A DNA stretch of 64,000 nt from Hypoxylon rubiginosum (Eukaryota > Ascomycota > Sordariomycetes > Xylariales > Hypoxylaceae): positions 3,038,001 through 3,102,000 of the forward strand of contig CADCXA010000025.1 of the NCBI GenBank assembly GCA_902806565.1. The letters run 5' to 3'. A program made the position numbers and the translations under genes. Positions 31,043 to 42,391 of the stretch are shown piece after piece. Each line of letters begins with the position of its first letter. Position 1 is the first letter of the stretch. The notes beneath the pieces were generated by a model, which saw nothing but the letters and a program-made list of their open reading frames with translations, did no database searches and was not told the origin of the DNA.

Positions 31043-32512
31043 ATGAACGGCAACACGACAGGAGAGCCGAATAAAGGAATCCCGTGTCCACATTCGGATG
31101 GAAAGAGTACCATAGTGTGCTGGGACTGTGTTGAGAATGGATACGCGGGTCGGGGCGGAGGAGTCCCACCAAGCCCGGAGGACTTCGAGAAGGAGACGTT
31201 CGTCGGGCTTGACGATTCGCCGTTGGAGGTACACCCGCCAGCGGAAGGCCTAGAAGTCGGCGCCCTAGATCCGCGACAGCTGTATCCCGGTCTGGAGGCC
31301 ATATCCGGGCCGGTCATAGTAAAGGATCCTAGAAGCTGGAGTGCTGAGTCGAAACATAAGGCTGTGCTCCCTCCCACCATATTAGGGCTCCGGAGAAGGG
31401 TTTTCTGGATAATTTTAATAGGCTTGCTGGTGGTGTTACTCATAGGAGTAGCTATCGGCGCGGCAGTTGGAGTGGTACAGAGCAAACACTCCTCTAATAA
31501 CACCCAGTAAGTAGTCTTCTCGAGCTTTCAATATGAGAAGAGACTTGCTAATGGGACGATTCTTTCGATAGATCAGCAATAGCATCGCCAACGCCATCAC
31601 CAGCATCGCCGGCAACATCGTCAGTGACATCATCAGAAATATCATTAGCAATATCATCAGAAGCAGCATCATCTTCAATATCATCATCCTCATCAATACG
31701 ATTAGCATCAATATTATCAACATCTTCAACATTAGCTGTCTCAAAAACATCATCATCAACTTCATCAGCAACCTCAAAAACTTCATCAACAACTGCATTG
31801 GTGACGGCAGGTGGAGATAAAAAAAGTACCACTCCCTCCCCGACACCGACCCAACCCGCGCCTACGCCTACGACGGCTACGGCTACGACGACTGTTCTTG
31901 TGACTGTAAGTTGAATCTTTTGCGGGCTTAGGGCCTACTACAAGACTACTACTACTACGGGGGTAGAATTATCGCTGGATTCATCAACAGATGAATCGAT
32001 TGATCAGCAGATATAGTCATGACTACTTGGGTAGCTTGTAGACAAAACCATGGCCAACCGCTAACCCAACTCAGCCTCCAGTGACAACTCCAACTCCAAC
32101 TCCGACCCCAACCCCAACTTCGCCCAAAACCACACCTACGCCCACGCCCACGACCACCGTCAAGCCCACCTCAGTAACGACAGCGAAGCCCACCACCTCC
32201 CTCGTGACGCCGGCCCAGTCCAACGGCTACTGCCTCGGCCCGGACGGCAGCACGTACGCGGACCCGGGCACGGGTTCCCGGTTCCGTGTCGAGTGCGACG
32301 TGGCGCACCAGGGCAAGGACATCGAGAACCTCGAGGCCGACACCATGGAGGACTGCGTGTCGCTGTGCGCCGACAACTCGCGCTGCGTCGGCGCCATCTG
32401 GTACAACGTCGGGCCCCAGGGCACCGACCTCAACTACTGCTGGCTCAAGAGCTCCCTGGACGACGGCGACATACGGGACACGCCGGACGCGCAGTCGGTC
32501 GTGCGGCTGTAG
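31043..32512 (+). CDS. Single-pass membrane protein with Ser/Thr stalk and Cys-rich PAN/apple-like C-terminus (paralog A)
   Basis: Three exons (31043-31506, 31572-31905, 32075-32512) give 411 aa. The N-terminal 112 residues are hydrophilic with two CxxC-like Cys pairs (CPHSDGKSTIVCWDC). A membrane segment follows RRR (VFWIILIGLLVVLLIGVAIG, about residues 115-138). A Ser-rich then Thr/Pro-rich stalk of about 140 residues follows, then a C-terminal domain of about 95 residues with six Cys: YCLGPDGSTY, FRVECD, TMEDCVSLC, RCVGAIWYN and YCWLKSSL. The spacing is PAN/apple-like. The likely orientation is N-terminus inside, stalk and Cys domain outside. It has a related gene at 44472. The stalk suggests a cell-wall sensor or adhesion role, which is inference. 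Confidence 0.75.
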
Positions 32513-33260
32513 CGTGTAAAATAGCGAGAGGAATTTCTGGTGAGGACTACCTAGGGCTAAATATGGGAATAATAGGTATTGTTTAGTATGTAATATGGTG
32601 TATTTTAATCTACCTAGATGCATATAGCAACTCATGTATCGTTAGATCATTAGTAATACTCAAACAATTCAAATAAGCACTACTCTCCCGTGGTTAAGCA
32701 TGCAGACTGTGATGCCTTTTCTATATTTCGAATCGGGTACCTTAGGTAACTTCTCAACCCCTTTTACTGGTATCACCATTCGTCACCCCTCTTCTAGTTC
32801 AGCTTTATACTCGGAAGCCCGGTCTTTATTATCTCATCCACGCCATGATGAGGTGTAGCAAATACTAGATAGCTCCTCAGTCGCAGGTCTAGTTGGAGTG
32901 TGATTATGTGCGTCGTTTAACGCCTGTTTCATCAATATTATAAGAGAACGGCTCATAAATTGAGTGGCACCTCATCTATCAAAAGAAGCACTTCATGTCA
33001 TCTCATGATTGGTTGGAGTGAACTCAACTAAAGCACCTAACTTATAGGAACCTCAAGACTCAAGCTGCCCTCTATTCAACAAGCATAAGTTATCAAATAT
33101 CAAGCTATAAATATAAATACTTCTGTATCATAATAATTTGAAGGAGCTCAAAGTCACTCTAGTAGCGGTACACCTCCGTAACAAATCAATTCGATTCGCA
33201 GGGTAGGCGGCTTACCCAACAAAAACCACTAAAAAGGGGCTATCTCGTGCAAAAAAGACT
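32513..33260. other. Intergenic
   Basis: AT-rich spacer between the membrane protein gene and the 5S rRNA gene; nothing coding was recognised. Confidence 0.45.
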
Positions 33261-33266
33261 AAAAAA
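33251..33266 (-). terminator. Pol III terminator of the 5S gene
   Basis: On the minus strand TTTTTT at 33266-33261 and a second T6 at 33256-33251 lie directly after the 5S 3' end. Confidence 0.7.
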
Positions 33267-33387
33267 CATACAACACCAGGGATTCGCTGGTCGTCACCGA
33301 CCCAACTACTAGTCTAGCGGTATCTGGTTTATCGAATATGGGAGAGCGGACGGGATCCCGAGCTTTCCAGATCCTATGGTCGTATGT
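33266..33387 (-). rRNA. 5S ribosomal RNA
   Basis: Read on the minus strand it begins ACATACGACCATAGGATCTG and ends GGTGTTGTATGT, as in fungal 5S rRNA. The first nine bases (ACATACGAC) pair with the last nine (GTTGTATGT), forming helix I. The internal control region AGTAGTTGGGTCGGTGACGA is present. Within it GGTCG pairs with CGACC where Neurospora 5S has GGTGG and CCACC, a compensatory change that argues for function. Length is about 122 nt. It is a single dispersed gene, as usual in Pezizomycotina, and is followed by T-runs. Ends may be off by one or two bases. Confidence 0.9.
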
Positions 33388-33410
33388 GTCAGTATGGTAT
33401 GCTGTTGTGG

Positions 33411-33416
33411 TATATG
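33411..33416 (-). promoter_or_regulatory. TATA-like element upstream of 5S rRNA
   Basis: ATATAC on the transcribed strand lies about 24-29 bases before the 5S start, the position at which fungal dispersed 5S genes carry an upstream TATA-like element. Confidence 0.5.
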
Positions 33417-33624
33417 TACCTTAGGTAGGTGGGTATGCGACCTGGTAACCTAGTGGGGCGACGGGAAGATAGGGGGTTAGATATATACATAAGAGGGACG
33501 TGATATATCATGATGTACTACGTAGCGGTATTCTCTCGATTCCCCATGCCGCGCTACTAGTACTATCTAGGTACTCATAACTGCCTACGATATCATGTCC
33601 CTAATTCCCTTTTCAGTAAGACTT

Positions 33625-35780
33625 TCACGGTCCCGGCCGACTAGGCAGCGGTCTCGGTCCTACGATCTGTCTCCTGCCGGCGCCGATACCAGAAGCCCCC
33701 TTATTCTGGCTATCGCCGCCCGTATATCCGCTCCACTGACTCACATCCCATCGGCCACCGACCCCGCCGCCGATACCATCTACGCCGTCGCCTGACCTGG
33801 CCGCTTGGGCTGTCTCTTTCTGAGACTCTTCCCACTCGCGCTGACGTTGTCTTTCCATCTCCATTTCGCGCTCTAACAAGGATTTGCCAGCCCAGCCGCC
33901 CGCCTTGGTCTTGGTCTGCGACTCAGCTCGCCGTCTGTCCTCCGCGTCGCGCTCCGCCGTGGCACCTAGTTCGCGAGAGTACGTCTGTTGCGGAGGAGCC
34001 GGCTTCGGCGGCGGATTAGATGCGAGGAAGCGATCCGTGCGGCTATTACCGTTGGGGTTCGCGGATGGGATAGGTAGGGGTCGTGACGAGGGACTTGAGC
34101 CGGAGCCACCGGTTACCTGGTTCTTAACCCGGTCCGGAATGGGGAGGGGCCTAGCCTCGCCAGTTCTCTGGGGTTTAAGGGGGAGAGTAGGTGGCATCTC
34201 GCCAGTACGATGCTTCTTTACGGGCAGTGGTACTATCGTCGCACCGGGTACTGGAAGCGGGCGCGGAGGAGGCGGAGGCGCAATTTCTTCCTCGGGTTCC
34301 TGATGCTGATCTTGTTGCCGATTCCATTGTGTACTCAAGAATTCACGCTCGTCTCGCGGACGCCACGAGTCCTGACGACTAGGCGGCCTCTCAAGCTTTC
34401 TCTCAGGCTTTCTCGGCCGACTGCGGGACCGGGCTCGGTTCTGTGACCGCCTCTGTCGTTCCTCCTCGTAATCTTGCTCTCGCTTCCTAGCTAGTTCCAG
34501 TTCCTGTTCTAGCTGTTTGATGCGATCGCCGTATCCACTTCCGCCACTCTTTTGCGGCGTGATGACCTTTTCGGCCTGATATTGGCTGAGAAACTGTCCT
34601 TGCAACCGGCCATCATTCCGAGACCTAGCGAGACGACGTTCCTCTGCCAACCTTGCCTCGGCCTCTTCTTCTTCCATTCGACGTTTTTCCTCCGTCAATT
34701 TCCATTGGCGCTCTTCTTCTTCCCACCGGCGTTTTTCCTCTTCCGCTTTGCGCTTCTCTTCCGCCCGTAGTCGCCTTGTCTCTTCTTCCCACCTACGTTC
34801 CTCCTGCAACCGCGCTCGTTCTTCTTCGGCTTCTAGTTCCGCCTTACGGATACGCTCTTCCTCTTCAGCTTGCAGCCTCTGACGGTCAGCTTCCGCTTCT
34901 TGCTCCTTGCGCCTACGTTCCTTTTCAGCCAGACCAGGAACGTGGGGGCTTGCAGTCGTGATTTGCCGTCGCCCTCCGAATGAAATTCCGAGGTTGCCTT
35001 GGCTTGCGCCGCCCATGTAGCCGTACTGCGCAATGTTCCACGCTGGGCTTGTAACCCCTTCATGGTCCCTCTTGCTCCAGCTCGACACGTTTGGCGACCC
35101 CACTCGCTCGCTGGTAGGTGTTGGGCTTTTGGTAGGGCTCCAGCGCCCCGACCCCGAGTCTCCGGTCCGCACGGGAAGGATACCGGTCCGTGGGCCATAT
35201 GTGGAGGATGTATTGCTGACGTTAGACACGCCTCGGTTTCTCGGTGTGGCCGGGCCTGTGCTCTGAGGACTCATAGTAGAGCCCCTCGCCTTAGGCCCGA
35301 TAGGCGACGGAATTGCGGAGGGGTTGACGGCGTACGCGGCACGAGAAAAGGCGCCGAGGCACTGGAGGACTTGGGCCGGGTCTTTTCGCTCGTAGAGGTC
35401 GACGGTAAGAAACATGTCATGATCTTGTAGATTCAGGGGCGGCGATTGGCAGGCGCGGAGGAAATGCGATATATTCTCCATCTGGATGAACGGCATAGCG
35501 GATTGCTTGAATTTTACACCGGGTGGTCCAACGGCCAAGTTGATGAGCCTGTAGAGAATAGGTAAGTCATACTGTATGCCTGGAAAGTCTTAGTTGTGTT
35601 CGCATGTACGTACTTGCAAAGAGCAACGCCGTCTTTAAGCCCGTCGAGGAGATCGCTAGAGGGAAGCCTGGCGCCCAGGACGCCTTCGATCCATGATCGG
35701 GCCTCGTTGGCGGCAGCCGGTGTGTATTTATCAAGGCGCATCTGACGCAAGTCCTTATCTAAGGACGTAACAGACGCCAT
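33625..35780 (-). CDS. Calponin-homology domain protein with coiled coil and SH3-ligand-like tail
   Basis: Two exons (35780-35614 and 35548-33625; 65-bp intron, phase 2) give 696 aa. A type-3-like calponin homology domain, as in transgelin/Scp1, covers about residues 15-125: ARSWIEGVLGARLPSSDLLD, LKDGVALCKLINLAVGPPGV, then FIQMENISHFLRAC and DMFLTVDLYERKD. The intron splits the Lys codon of LCK-LIN. A Ser/Pro-rich segment follows, then a highly charged Glu/Arg coiled coil (about 240-400), a basic SR-like patch, and a Pro-rich tail with repeated RPLP motifs (PPRPLPVPG, ARPLPIP, SRPLPIP, GPRPLPSRPGP at the end). It probably binds and bundles actin and recruits SH3 proteins. Much longer than yeast Scp1 (200 aa). 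Confidence 0.83.
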
Positions 35781-36655
35781 GATAATTCAAGGTGTTCTCG
35801 TACTGGCCTGGATGCGCAACAGGTTATGTCTGGGTGGTAGGTATCTATGGAGGTATCTTTGGAGATATCTTATAGGGCCGGCAAAGCAAGTAGGGATATC
35901 TAGTTATATACGTATAGTGCAACAAACCGGTGGGCTTCGTTTCTTGGTACGTTCAGTGATTCGCATAGCAGGTCGTCGGAGAATTGTTGGTTGGAATGGA
36001 AGGGTGCGTGGGATTAGATGAGACGACGTCACTGGGCTACTGGACTGGTTTGACTGGTATGCGTCTTGGTGGTTCGATATGTCGCTAGTGATGGTCTGTT
36101 GCCAATCCTACGAAGCATAGGTTTCGTCGGTTATAACGGGAGGGTATCGTATCAATCAACATGAAATAAAATGTCTACCTAAAGTTAGGAATATTGAATG
36201 CCGTCGAGGAATTGTAGATGGTAGATAGCAGGGCATTTCCCCCACCACCGCTATATGAACACTGGGAAAAAACAGGAACAGTTGGAGAGAAATAGGCTTG
36301 CTGTAACTTGGAGGGGGGTGACGTTTGACCTACAGCGCACGTAATGGGCATTGATTGGGCCGGTATGGGGGGCCCTGCATTAGATCTATTAGAGGGCGCC
36401 CCGCTATACCCGAGTCCAGTCCCAGTGGCCTGCTGCCGTGGGCCCGTGGCGTTAAAAGTCGTGGCGGTATAACTTATCGTATTATCGCGTTATCGCCTCT
36501 CAAGTAACAATTTATCAACTGACGTCGATTCTCACTTTCGAGGCTTTGAGCGCTAAGCTCCGTAGCATTGCTCTAAACTTCACATATCACATATAGCACG
36601 AATTCGATCTCATACCAAATTCTGCCCATATGCTGTATGTGTGAGAGCAAGTTCA
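35781..36655. promoter_or_regulatory. Divergent intergenic region (CH protein / NDUFAF2)
   Basis: 875 bp between divergent starts. Contains repeated GGTATC-type steps near 35838-35870 and nothing coding. Promoter role inferred from gene orientation. Confidence 0.4.
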
Positions 36656-37431
36656 ATGTCGGCAAAGCAGATAGGTCCCCTACGGCAAGCTTGGTATCAA
36701 TGGAAGGCCTTACGGTTACCGTGGAGGAAGCGCTTCCTCGTCGGTGAGTTTTCATTTTCATATATCTCGAACTCACAACTACTACCCCCCTATCCCTACC
36801 TAAGTAGTTATTAGATAGATAGACCACTTGCTTTCTTCACATACACGTACTCACACTTACCACAGGTCTCGATCTGCAGGGTAACACGTACTGGGAATTC
36901 CGCCTCACGCGAGGCGACCCGGCCCTGTCGCCCGACGCCCGGTACCGCCGCATCGTCGAGTACCCGCGGTCCACGCACTACAGCGAGGTGAAGGTGCCGC
37001 CGCAGTGGCACCAGTGGCTGCGGTACCAGCGCCGGCGCGCCCCGACCCTCGCCGAGCAGGCCGAGGACCTGACCCGCCAGGCCCGCATCAAGGTGCTCGC
37101 CGCCGAGGCCGACGCCCGGTGGGACGCGAAACCGGGCTACCTCGACCCTCCGCCGCCCCCGCCGTCTGCCGAAGCTCCCGGCGCGAGCGAGAGAGGCCAG
37201 CCCGTACCTCCACTGGACACCGGCCGCGCGCAGCCCCAGCCCCAGGAGCGTGCCGCGCGGGAGCCTCCGCCGGCGCGTGACGAGAGGCAGGCTGCGGAAG
37301 AAGCGCAGCAGTCGAGCAGCTTCGCCGCGGTGAAAGGGAAGGACGACCCCTGGAAGCGCGCGAGGCCCAGTGCGCCCGGCGAGACATGGCAGCCCGAAGC
37401 GTGGACTCCGCCGGCGGCGAAGAAACGGTGA
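36656..37431 (+). CDS. Mitochondrial complex I assembly factor NDUFAF2 (NDUFA12-like, mimitin)
   Basis: Two exons (36656-36743 and 36866-37431; 122-bp intron with GTGAGT donor) give 217 aa. The first exon encodes MSAKQIGPLRQAWYQWKALR and the intron falls inside the family motif, which is rebuilt as FLVGLDLQGNTYWEFRL. Then RRIVEYPRSTHYSEVKVPPQ, WHQWLRYQRRRAPTLAEQ match the NDUFA12/NDUFAF2 domain. The C-terminal GETWQPEAWTPP resembles the GKTFQPGSW ending of human NDUFAF2, which separates it from the core subunit NDUFA12. Between domain and tail is a long Pro/Ala/Glu-rich stretch, and exon 2 is strikingly GC-rich. Acts in the mitochondrion in late complex I assembly. It converges with the PHD gene, leaving 276 bp. 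Confidence 0.87.
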
Positions 37432-37707
37432 CGAGGCGAGTCTTATATATGGTGCGAATAACGCGGCCTTGAATCATGTATTGTGTATAGCAACTGTACT
37501 TCATCATCACTCATATAAAACGGCATGGGTAAAAGCAATAAAGGGACTTGCATTTAATTGGCGCACTGGTATATTTGTCCTACCCATCCCCATCCCACAC
37601 GTATGCTAGTTGCCTAGCTACATACCTTTATGATAATACAGCATTAGACTTGTCTCAGCTCACTTATTAACCTTTTTATTACCTTCCATAGCATCGATAA
37701 TAAGGAC

Positions 37708-39953
37708 TCATTTCCGCTTTTTGCCTGATGAAGCCGTGCACTCGGGGCATAGCCATTTACCCCTAGGTTTCTTCTTGAGGCCAACGCATTTCCAGTGAAA
37801 CCATTCGTATGGACAGAAGTGGTTGTCGCATGCGATCATATCGCCCGACTCCTTACTCTGGCATAGACAGTATTTCTTCTCATCCTCGTCTCCATCCTCG
37901 TCTTCATCATCCTCTTCCATATTGTCAACGGCCGTCATGAATGTTGCCTCATTATCACCTAAATATCCAGTCAGCATTAAGCCAGTGACAACAATTAAGA
38001 AGACTTCAATTCGGATACTATCCTTACCTTCATCTTCATCCTCTTCCATGACGTCAGCTTCGGTCGGTTCAGCCTCTTCTCCTGCTGCCTCGATGAGATC
38101 AAGTAGAGTAAGTAGCCTCTGCGCAGACATATCTAACACTACACGAGCCTCCGCATCTGGGTCTTCTGTGTTGATTGATCGGCCACGCGTAGATGTTTTC
38201 TTCTTTTTGGCCTTGGTTTCCCTCGCAGCGATTCCCTTTTCGACGGCCGCCCGAAAGTTGCTGCTAAATCTTTCATTTCCACCGAGCCACACAATCTGCA
38301 CGAGGTTTTCTAACAAGACAGATACCTTCGCGTTATCTTCCACTGCAATAGTATTGGCAGGGTAAGGAAGAAAGCATCGTTCTAGGATCTCGGTTGTAAT
38401 TACGTCGGCATCCTGCCAGGAACGATCAACCTTGGCTGGCGACAAAGCTGATGCTGGCATTAACAGTAGCAGAATTCCTTGGAGGGCCGATATTTTCTGC
38501 TCTGATTGCAGAGCGGATATCCTGCTATTCACGAATGCGGTGAAGATGGGCAGCGGTAGAGACTTTACCGTCATCTCAAACCTCTGATAAAGGTCTGAGA
38601 AATCCAACGGTGGTCTCGGAAGATAGTTGCAGACATATGATAGCTGATCCTATTAGCTGATACTCTCCATTTAGGGGGCTAAGATTACGAGTCAACTTAC
38701 CAGCGAAAATAGACGTTGCCGTAAAGGAATAGACTCGACATAAGCAGGCTCTAACGCTTGGAAGTCGGCATCCCCCAAATCCCCCGAGTTCGTCCTACGT
38801 TTCTGTGGAGTTGGGGGCTCCGATGCACGAGAGGAGTATACGGAATCGTCGTCCAAATATCCTCCAAAGTTACCCTCCTTGATATTCACCGCCTCGCGCT
38901 TTCTCTTCTTTGCGGCATTCTTGGAGGTTGTCTTGTGCTCATTTTCCCATACTTCTTGAAAACGGGAACTCGCCGCGACGCTACCGTCTGCGAACATGGC
39001 CTCCATGATCGACTTCAACCCGCCGGCGGAGCGTCCGGAACGTTGATTTATGTAGCTCACGAAAATCGAGTCTCGAAACATGGGGCAATCCGACTGGCCA
39101 CTTTCTACGTCCATCTTGCGACGCTCGATCAAATCCTGCTCGAGCAGATCCAGCATAAACTTGAGCCAGTTCCTCCAGTGTTGCCAGCGGTTCGGGTAGA
39201 GGACGCTACAGTTGAAGGCCCAGCCAACGACGTGGAAAAAGTCCTGCCCTTGTCGCCAAAGGCTATCTTCGAGGTATATGCGCCTCATCCTATCGTCCTC
39301 GTCGCTACCGTAGTCCGGATCGTCAGTGGAGGAGTCTGGCGTAACGCGGCGCGAGCCACCAATAAAGCGAAATGCATCCTTGAACCGCCCGTTTAGAGGA
39401 CCGATCTGGGCGAGAAGGCTGCGCAAGTAGACGAGGGATTCGGCAGATATTTCGTCCCAACTCTCTTCTCTCGGTCTGGTAGTGAATCTGGGATGGACAA
39501 TGGCGGAATTAAGCAGCGATAGCTGAGTCGGAGGAGGGCAGTAGTGGGTATCGTTTTGACCGCTGCGGCTCGACGAGAGTAGGCTGTTTAGAAGATTGAG
39601 AGTAATTAAATCTTTACCGAGTCAGCGAAATCACTTTGCTAACAATTTAGAGAGAGTAGCCTACATAAATTCTCTTCCAGGTAAATCTGGCAGTGCTGCT
39701 TCAACTCGGGGGGCAGCTGGTTTGCCTTGCTAAACGGTTTATCTGCAGCGACTTGGTGATCGACGACAGGACTACTAATATCGGTCGCGGTAATGTCTAA
39801 TTGCGGAGACTCGGTTGCGGTCGCATACGAATCGGGTGATGACAGAGGAGTCGAAGACAATGGGGGATTAGCTATGGTTAGCGGCATTACAATTAGATTC
39901 GCAATCGAGTCCGAAGCTCGACGCGTAAAGAAATCGAGAGCGCGACGAAACAT
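37708..39953 (-). CDS. ING-type PHD-finger protein, uncharacterised fungal family
   Basis: Four exons (39953-39665, 39611-38701, 38643-38028, 37958-37708) give 688 aa. Junctions restore [20 protein letters not shown] and [16 protein letters not shown]. The middle has [40 protein letters not shown] and basic KKRKREAVN, and the region before the PHD is very acidic. The C-terminal PHD (from about residue 635) is [43 protein letters not shown]4HC3 with the ING-like CPYEWFH signature, so binding of methylated histone H3 is likely. The rest matches an uncharacterised ascomycete family I know only as a PHD protein. The third intron (37959-38027) is 69 bp, in frame and without stop, so a retained form would add 23 residues. 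Confidence 0.82.
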
Positions 39954-40411
39954 TTTAATGGGATTTGTTAATGACGGAAGCCGGATCAGTGGGGTTAGTC
40001 ACTAGCGGGTTCTTGCCGCAGGCGGCTCCAGTGGCTCCAATAGCCCTAGTGGTCTCAGCGGGGGTTTCCGTCAGGGGCTGCAGGGGCTACATGTACTGTA
40101 CTTTATTACATTTATAGATGTACTTATCTCGGCGCACACATCTGCAACCTACAGTTAGGTAATCAACAGTGCACCAAAGCCGCTCAGTGTATAAGGAATG
40201 AGTGACGATCTAGTGGGAATCACATTATGGGTATAATCATCGTGCAGTCTCGATTCTTCTTCATTCATGTAACTACACCGCGATAGGATGTCCTCCCCAG
40301 CATTGCTCAAAGCCCTCCAGCATGATCTGGTATATCCCAGTTTACCATATCGGGTCTATCTTCAAGTCAGGCGTGGCACCTGCTTGACGTCTGTGGCGTT
40401 GACGTCTACCC
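39954..40411. other. Intergenic
   Basis: Promoter of the PHD gene and 3' flank of the MnSOD gene. GGCTCCAGTGGCTCCAATAG-type short repeats near 40022-40045. No gene. Confidence 0.45.
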
Positions 40412-41280
40412 TTACATGTGTGCTTTAAGCACCTTGAAGGCATCGTCTCGGCTGCCAGCATAACGCGTCTCAGCCGTCTTCCAGTTGATCACCTTCCAGA
40501 TGTTATCGACGTACGCCGCCTTGCCGTTGAGATATTGCAAGTAATAGGCATGCTCCCACATGTCGACGCCGAGGAGGGGAGTGTCACCCACCACGACGGC
40601 CTCCTGGTTTGCCAGCGTCACGATGCGCAGCTGTCCGGTGACGGCCTCCTTTACGAGCCACTGCAGTTTTGGCTGTTAGCAATTACCTGCCAGTCGGTCG
40701 AACATATTGGGTATGACTAAGGAGAGGAGGGTCCAAGGTAAGGCGCGACAGGACAAATAAATAGAAGCAGGTATTACTTACTCCCCAACCACTTCCCTGG
40801 ATGCCCAGCAGAGCGGCACCGAAGGTCTTCTTGAATGTGTCGAAGTCGCCCCAGGTGTTTTCGATGGCCTTAGCGAGTTTAGGAGCGGAACTCAGCTTCG
40901 CGTCGCTGGAGCTAGGGGGTGCCAGGCCCTCCCAGAAGAGCGAGTGGTTAATGTGACCGCCGCCATTGAAGCGGATGGCTCCTAGCTGGGCCGCGGCATC
41001 CTGGAGCTTACCCTCCGACTGGGCCTTGGCGGATACCCCAAGAGCATTGTTGAGGTTGGTTATGTAGGTCTGGTGGTGCTTCTGATGATGCAGTTCCATG
41101 ATCTGCTTGGAGATGGAGGGCTCCAAGGCCTGTTTAAGTCACGCGGCTAGTCAGCACATGCCTTGGTGTTTTGCTTTTGCCTAGAGGGAAAAGCCGCCAG
41201 AGCTTGAACTATCAGACGAGGGGAAGACTTACATCATAGGCATACGGCAGCTTGGGAAGAGAATAGGTAGCACCGGCCAT
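40412..41280 (-). CDS. Manganese superoxide dismutase, cytosolic type
   Basis: Three exons (41280-41233, 41129-40782, 40660-40412; introns 103 and 121 bp) give 214 aa, the normal length of a mature MnSOD subunit. Motifs: YSLPKLPYAYDALEPSISKQ, IMELHHQKHHQTY (first His ligand), NGGGHINHSLFW (second His), GIQGSGWGWLV, and GVDMWEHAYYLQY (Asp and His ligands). It catalyses superoxide dismutation to oxygen and hydrogen peroxide. The protein begins directly at the mature N-terminus with no mitochondrial presequence and no upstream in-frame ATG, which matches the second, cytosolic MnSOD known in filamentous fungi rather than mitochondrial Sod2. An unseen upstream exon cannot be fully excluded. Confidence 0.92.
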
Positions 41281-42391
41281 CTTGACACGTGCTTTAGGGA
41301 ATAGAGGGAAGTAGATAAGTTGTGGATAAGACGACGAAGGAGCAATTCGCCGTTGGAAGAGATCACGGCAGGTTGAGATGTATGTAACTCAAGGGGTGTT
41401 TGTGTCAGAGGAAGATTTGCTTGTGGTCTGTACGTCAAGCCTGTGGATTGTGGATTCTGTGGTTTGCGGTTTGCGGGCAGCAGATAGAGATTTAGGTAAA
41501 GAAGAAGGTAAGTTAAAAGGAGCAGAACAACTACCAGGGACAACTTGTTGCTGATTACAAACGCAGGGAGAGCACGTCGAGGGGAGAGCCCATCAGGGTT
41601 CCTCTTTCCCCGCCTCTACTCAACCTTGCGTGTATACCTAACGTATAAGGTAATGGATATTACTACCCAACTCCATGTATGTAAAATACATAGCTCGTAG
41701 GGATGTTGGGCTACGGTGGTTGATGGGTTGTCGGCCATCCGATGCCCGATGCTTCAACTCCGTCTGTCCGTCTTAAATTTCACGTGTGACCGTCTAACGG
41801 ATGCGGGCCGCGAAACAGCCTCAAAGAGCGCAAACTTGCTCATATTACGTGGGAAACCCGTAAAACCCTTTGATCTAAATGTCTTAGCCAGCATTGGACC
41901 AAACCCAGTTGCGCACAGCAGGAATCACGACGAAAATAACAATGCAAGTAAACGGTTCAAGTGTAGTGGAAAGGCGTTGGTACCACTGGTGTCCTTGGGT
42001 ATCCTTGGTGTGGATGCATCGCGAAACCTTGAGGGACGACCTCCCTCCTTATTCCTCCGTTTATATTTAAGTGCCTTGAGTATACTCCTGAGTCTTCAGT
42101 ATGACCATTTTTACCTACACATTAACCAAATCATTATTTACCACTCTACACTCACTACACCTACATACTTAAGTGCCTAATGTGCTTCTTTCGTGGTTAC
42201 CAAAGACGATAGAACTGTTTGCTGAGATTATTTTATCAGCAGGATCTACCTTAATCATAGTATCTATTCCTATTGATCCCGCAAGACGAGAAAACCGATC
42301 GAGCTATCCTTCCGAAAACCCGAACTACCCTTGGCTTCGGTATATCGAAGAGGCGTCTGGCATAGACAACATACGAGACAGAGACAGGACA
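41281..42391. other. Intergenic
   Basis: Promoter of the MnSOD gene, and upstream region of the unknown gene at 42392. A long open stretch at 41716-42180 begins without ATG context and resembles no family. Nothing else recognised. Confidence 0.4.

Noticed and set aside
31572..31832. Asp-rich protein on the minus strand
   Set aside because: It is the reverse reading of the Ser-rich repeat exon of paralog A, which has correct splice sites and phase.
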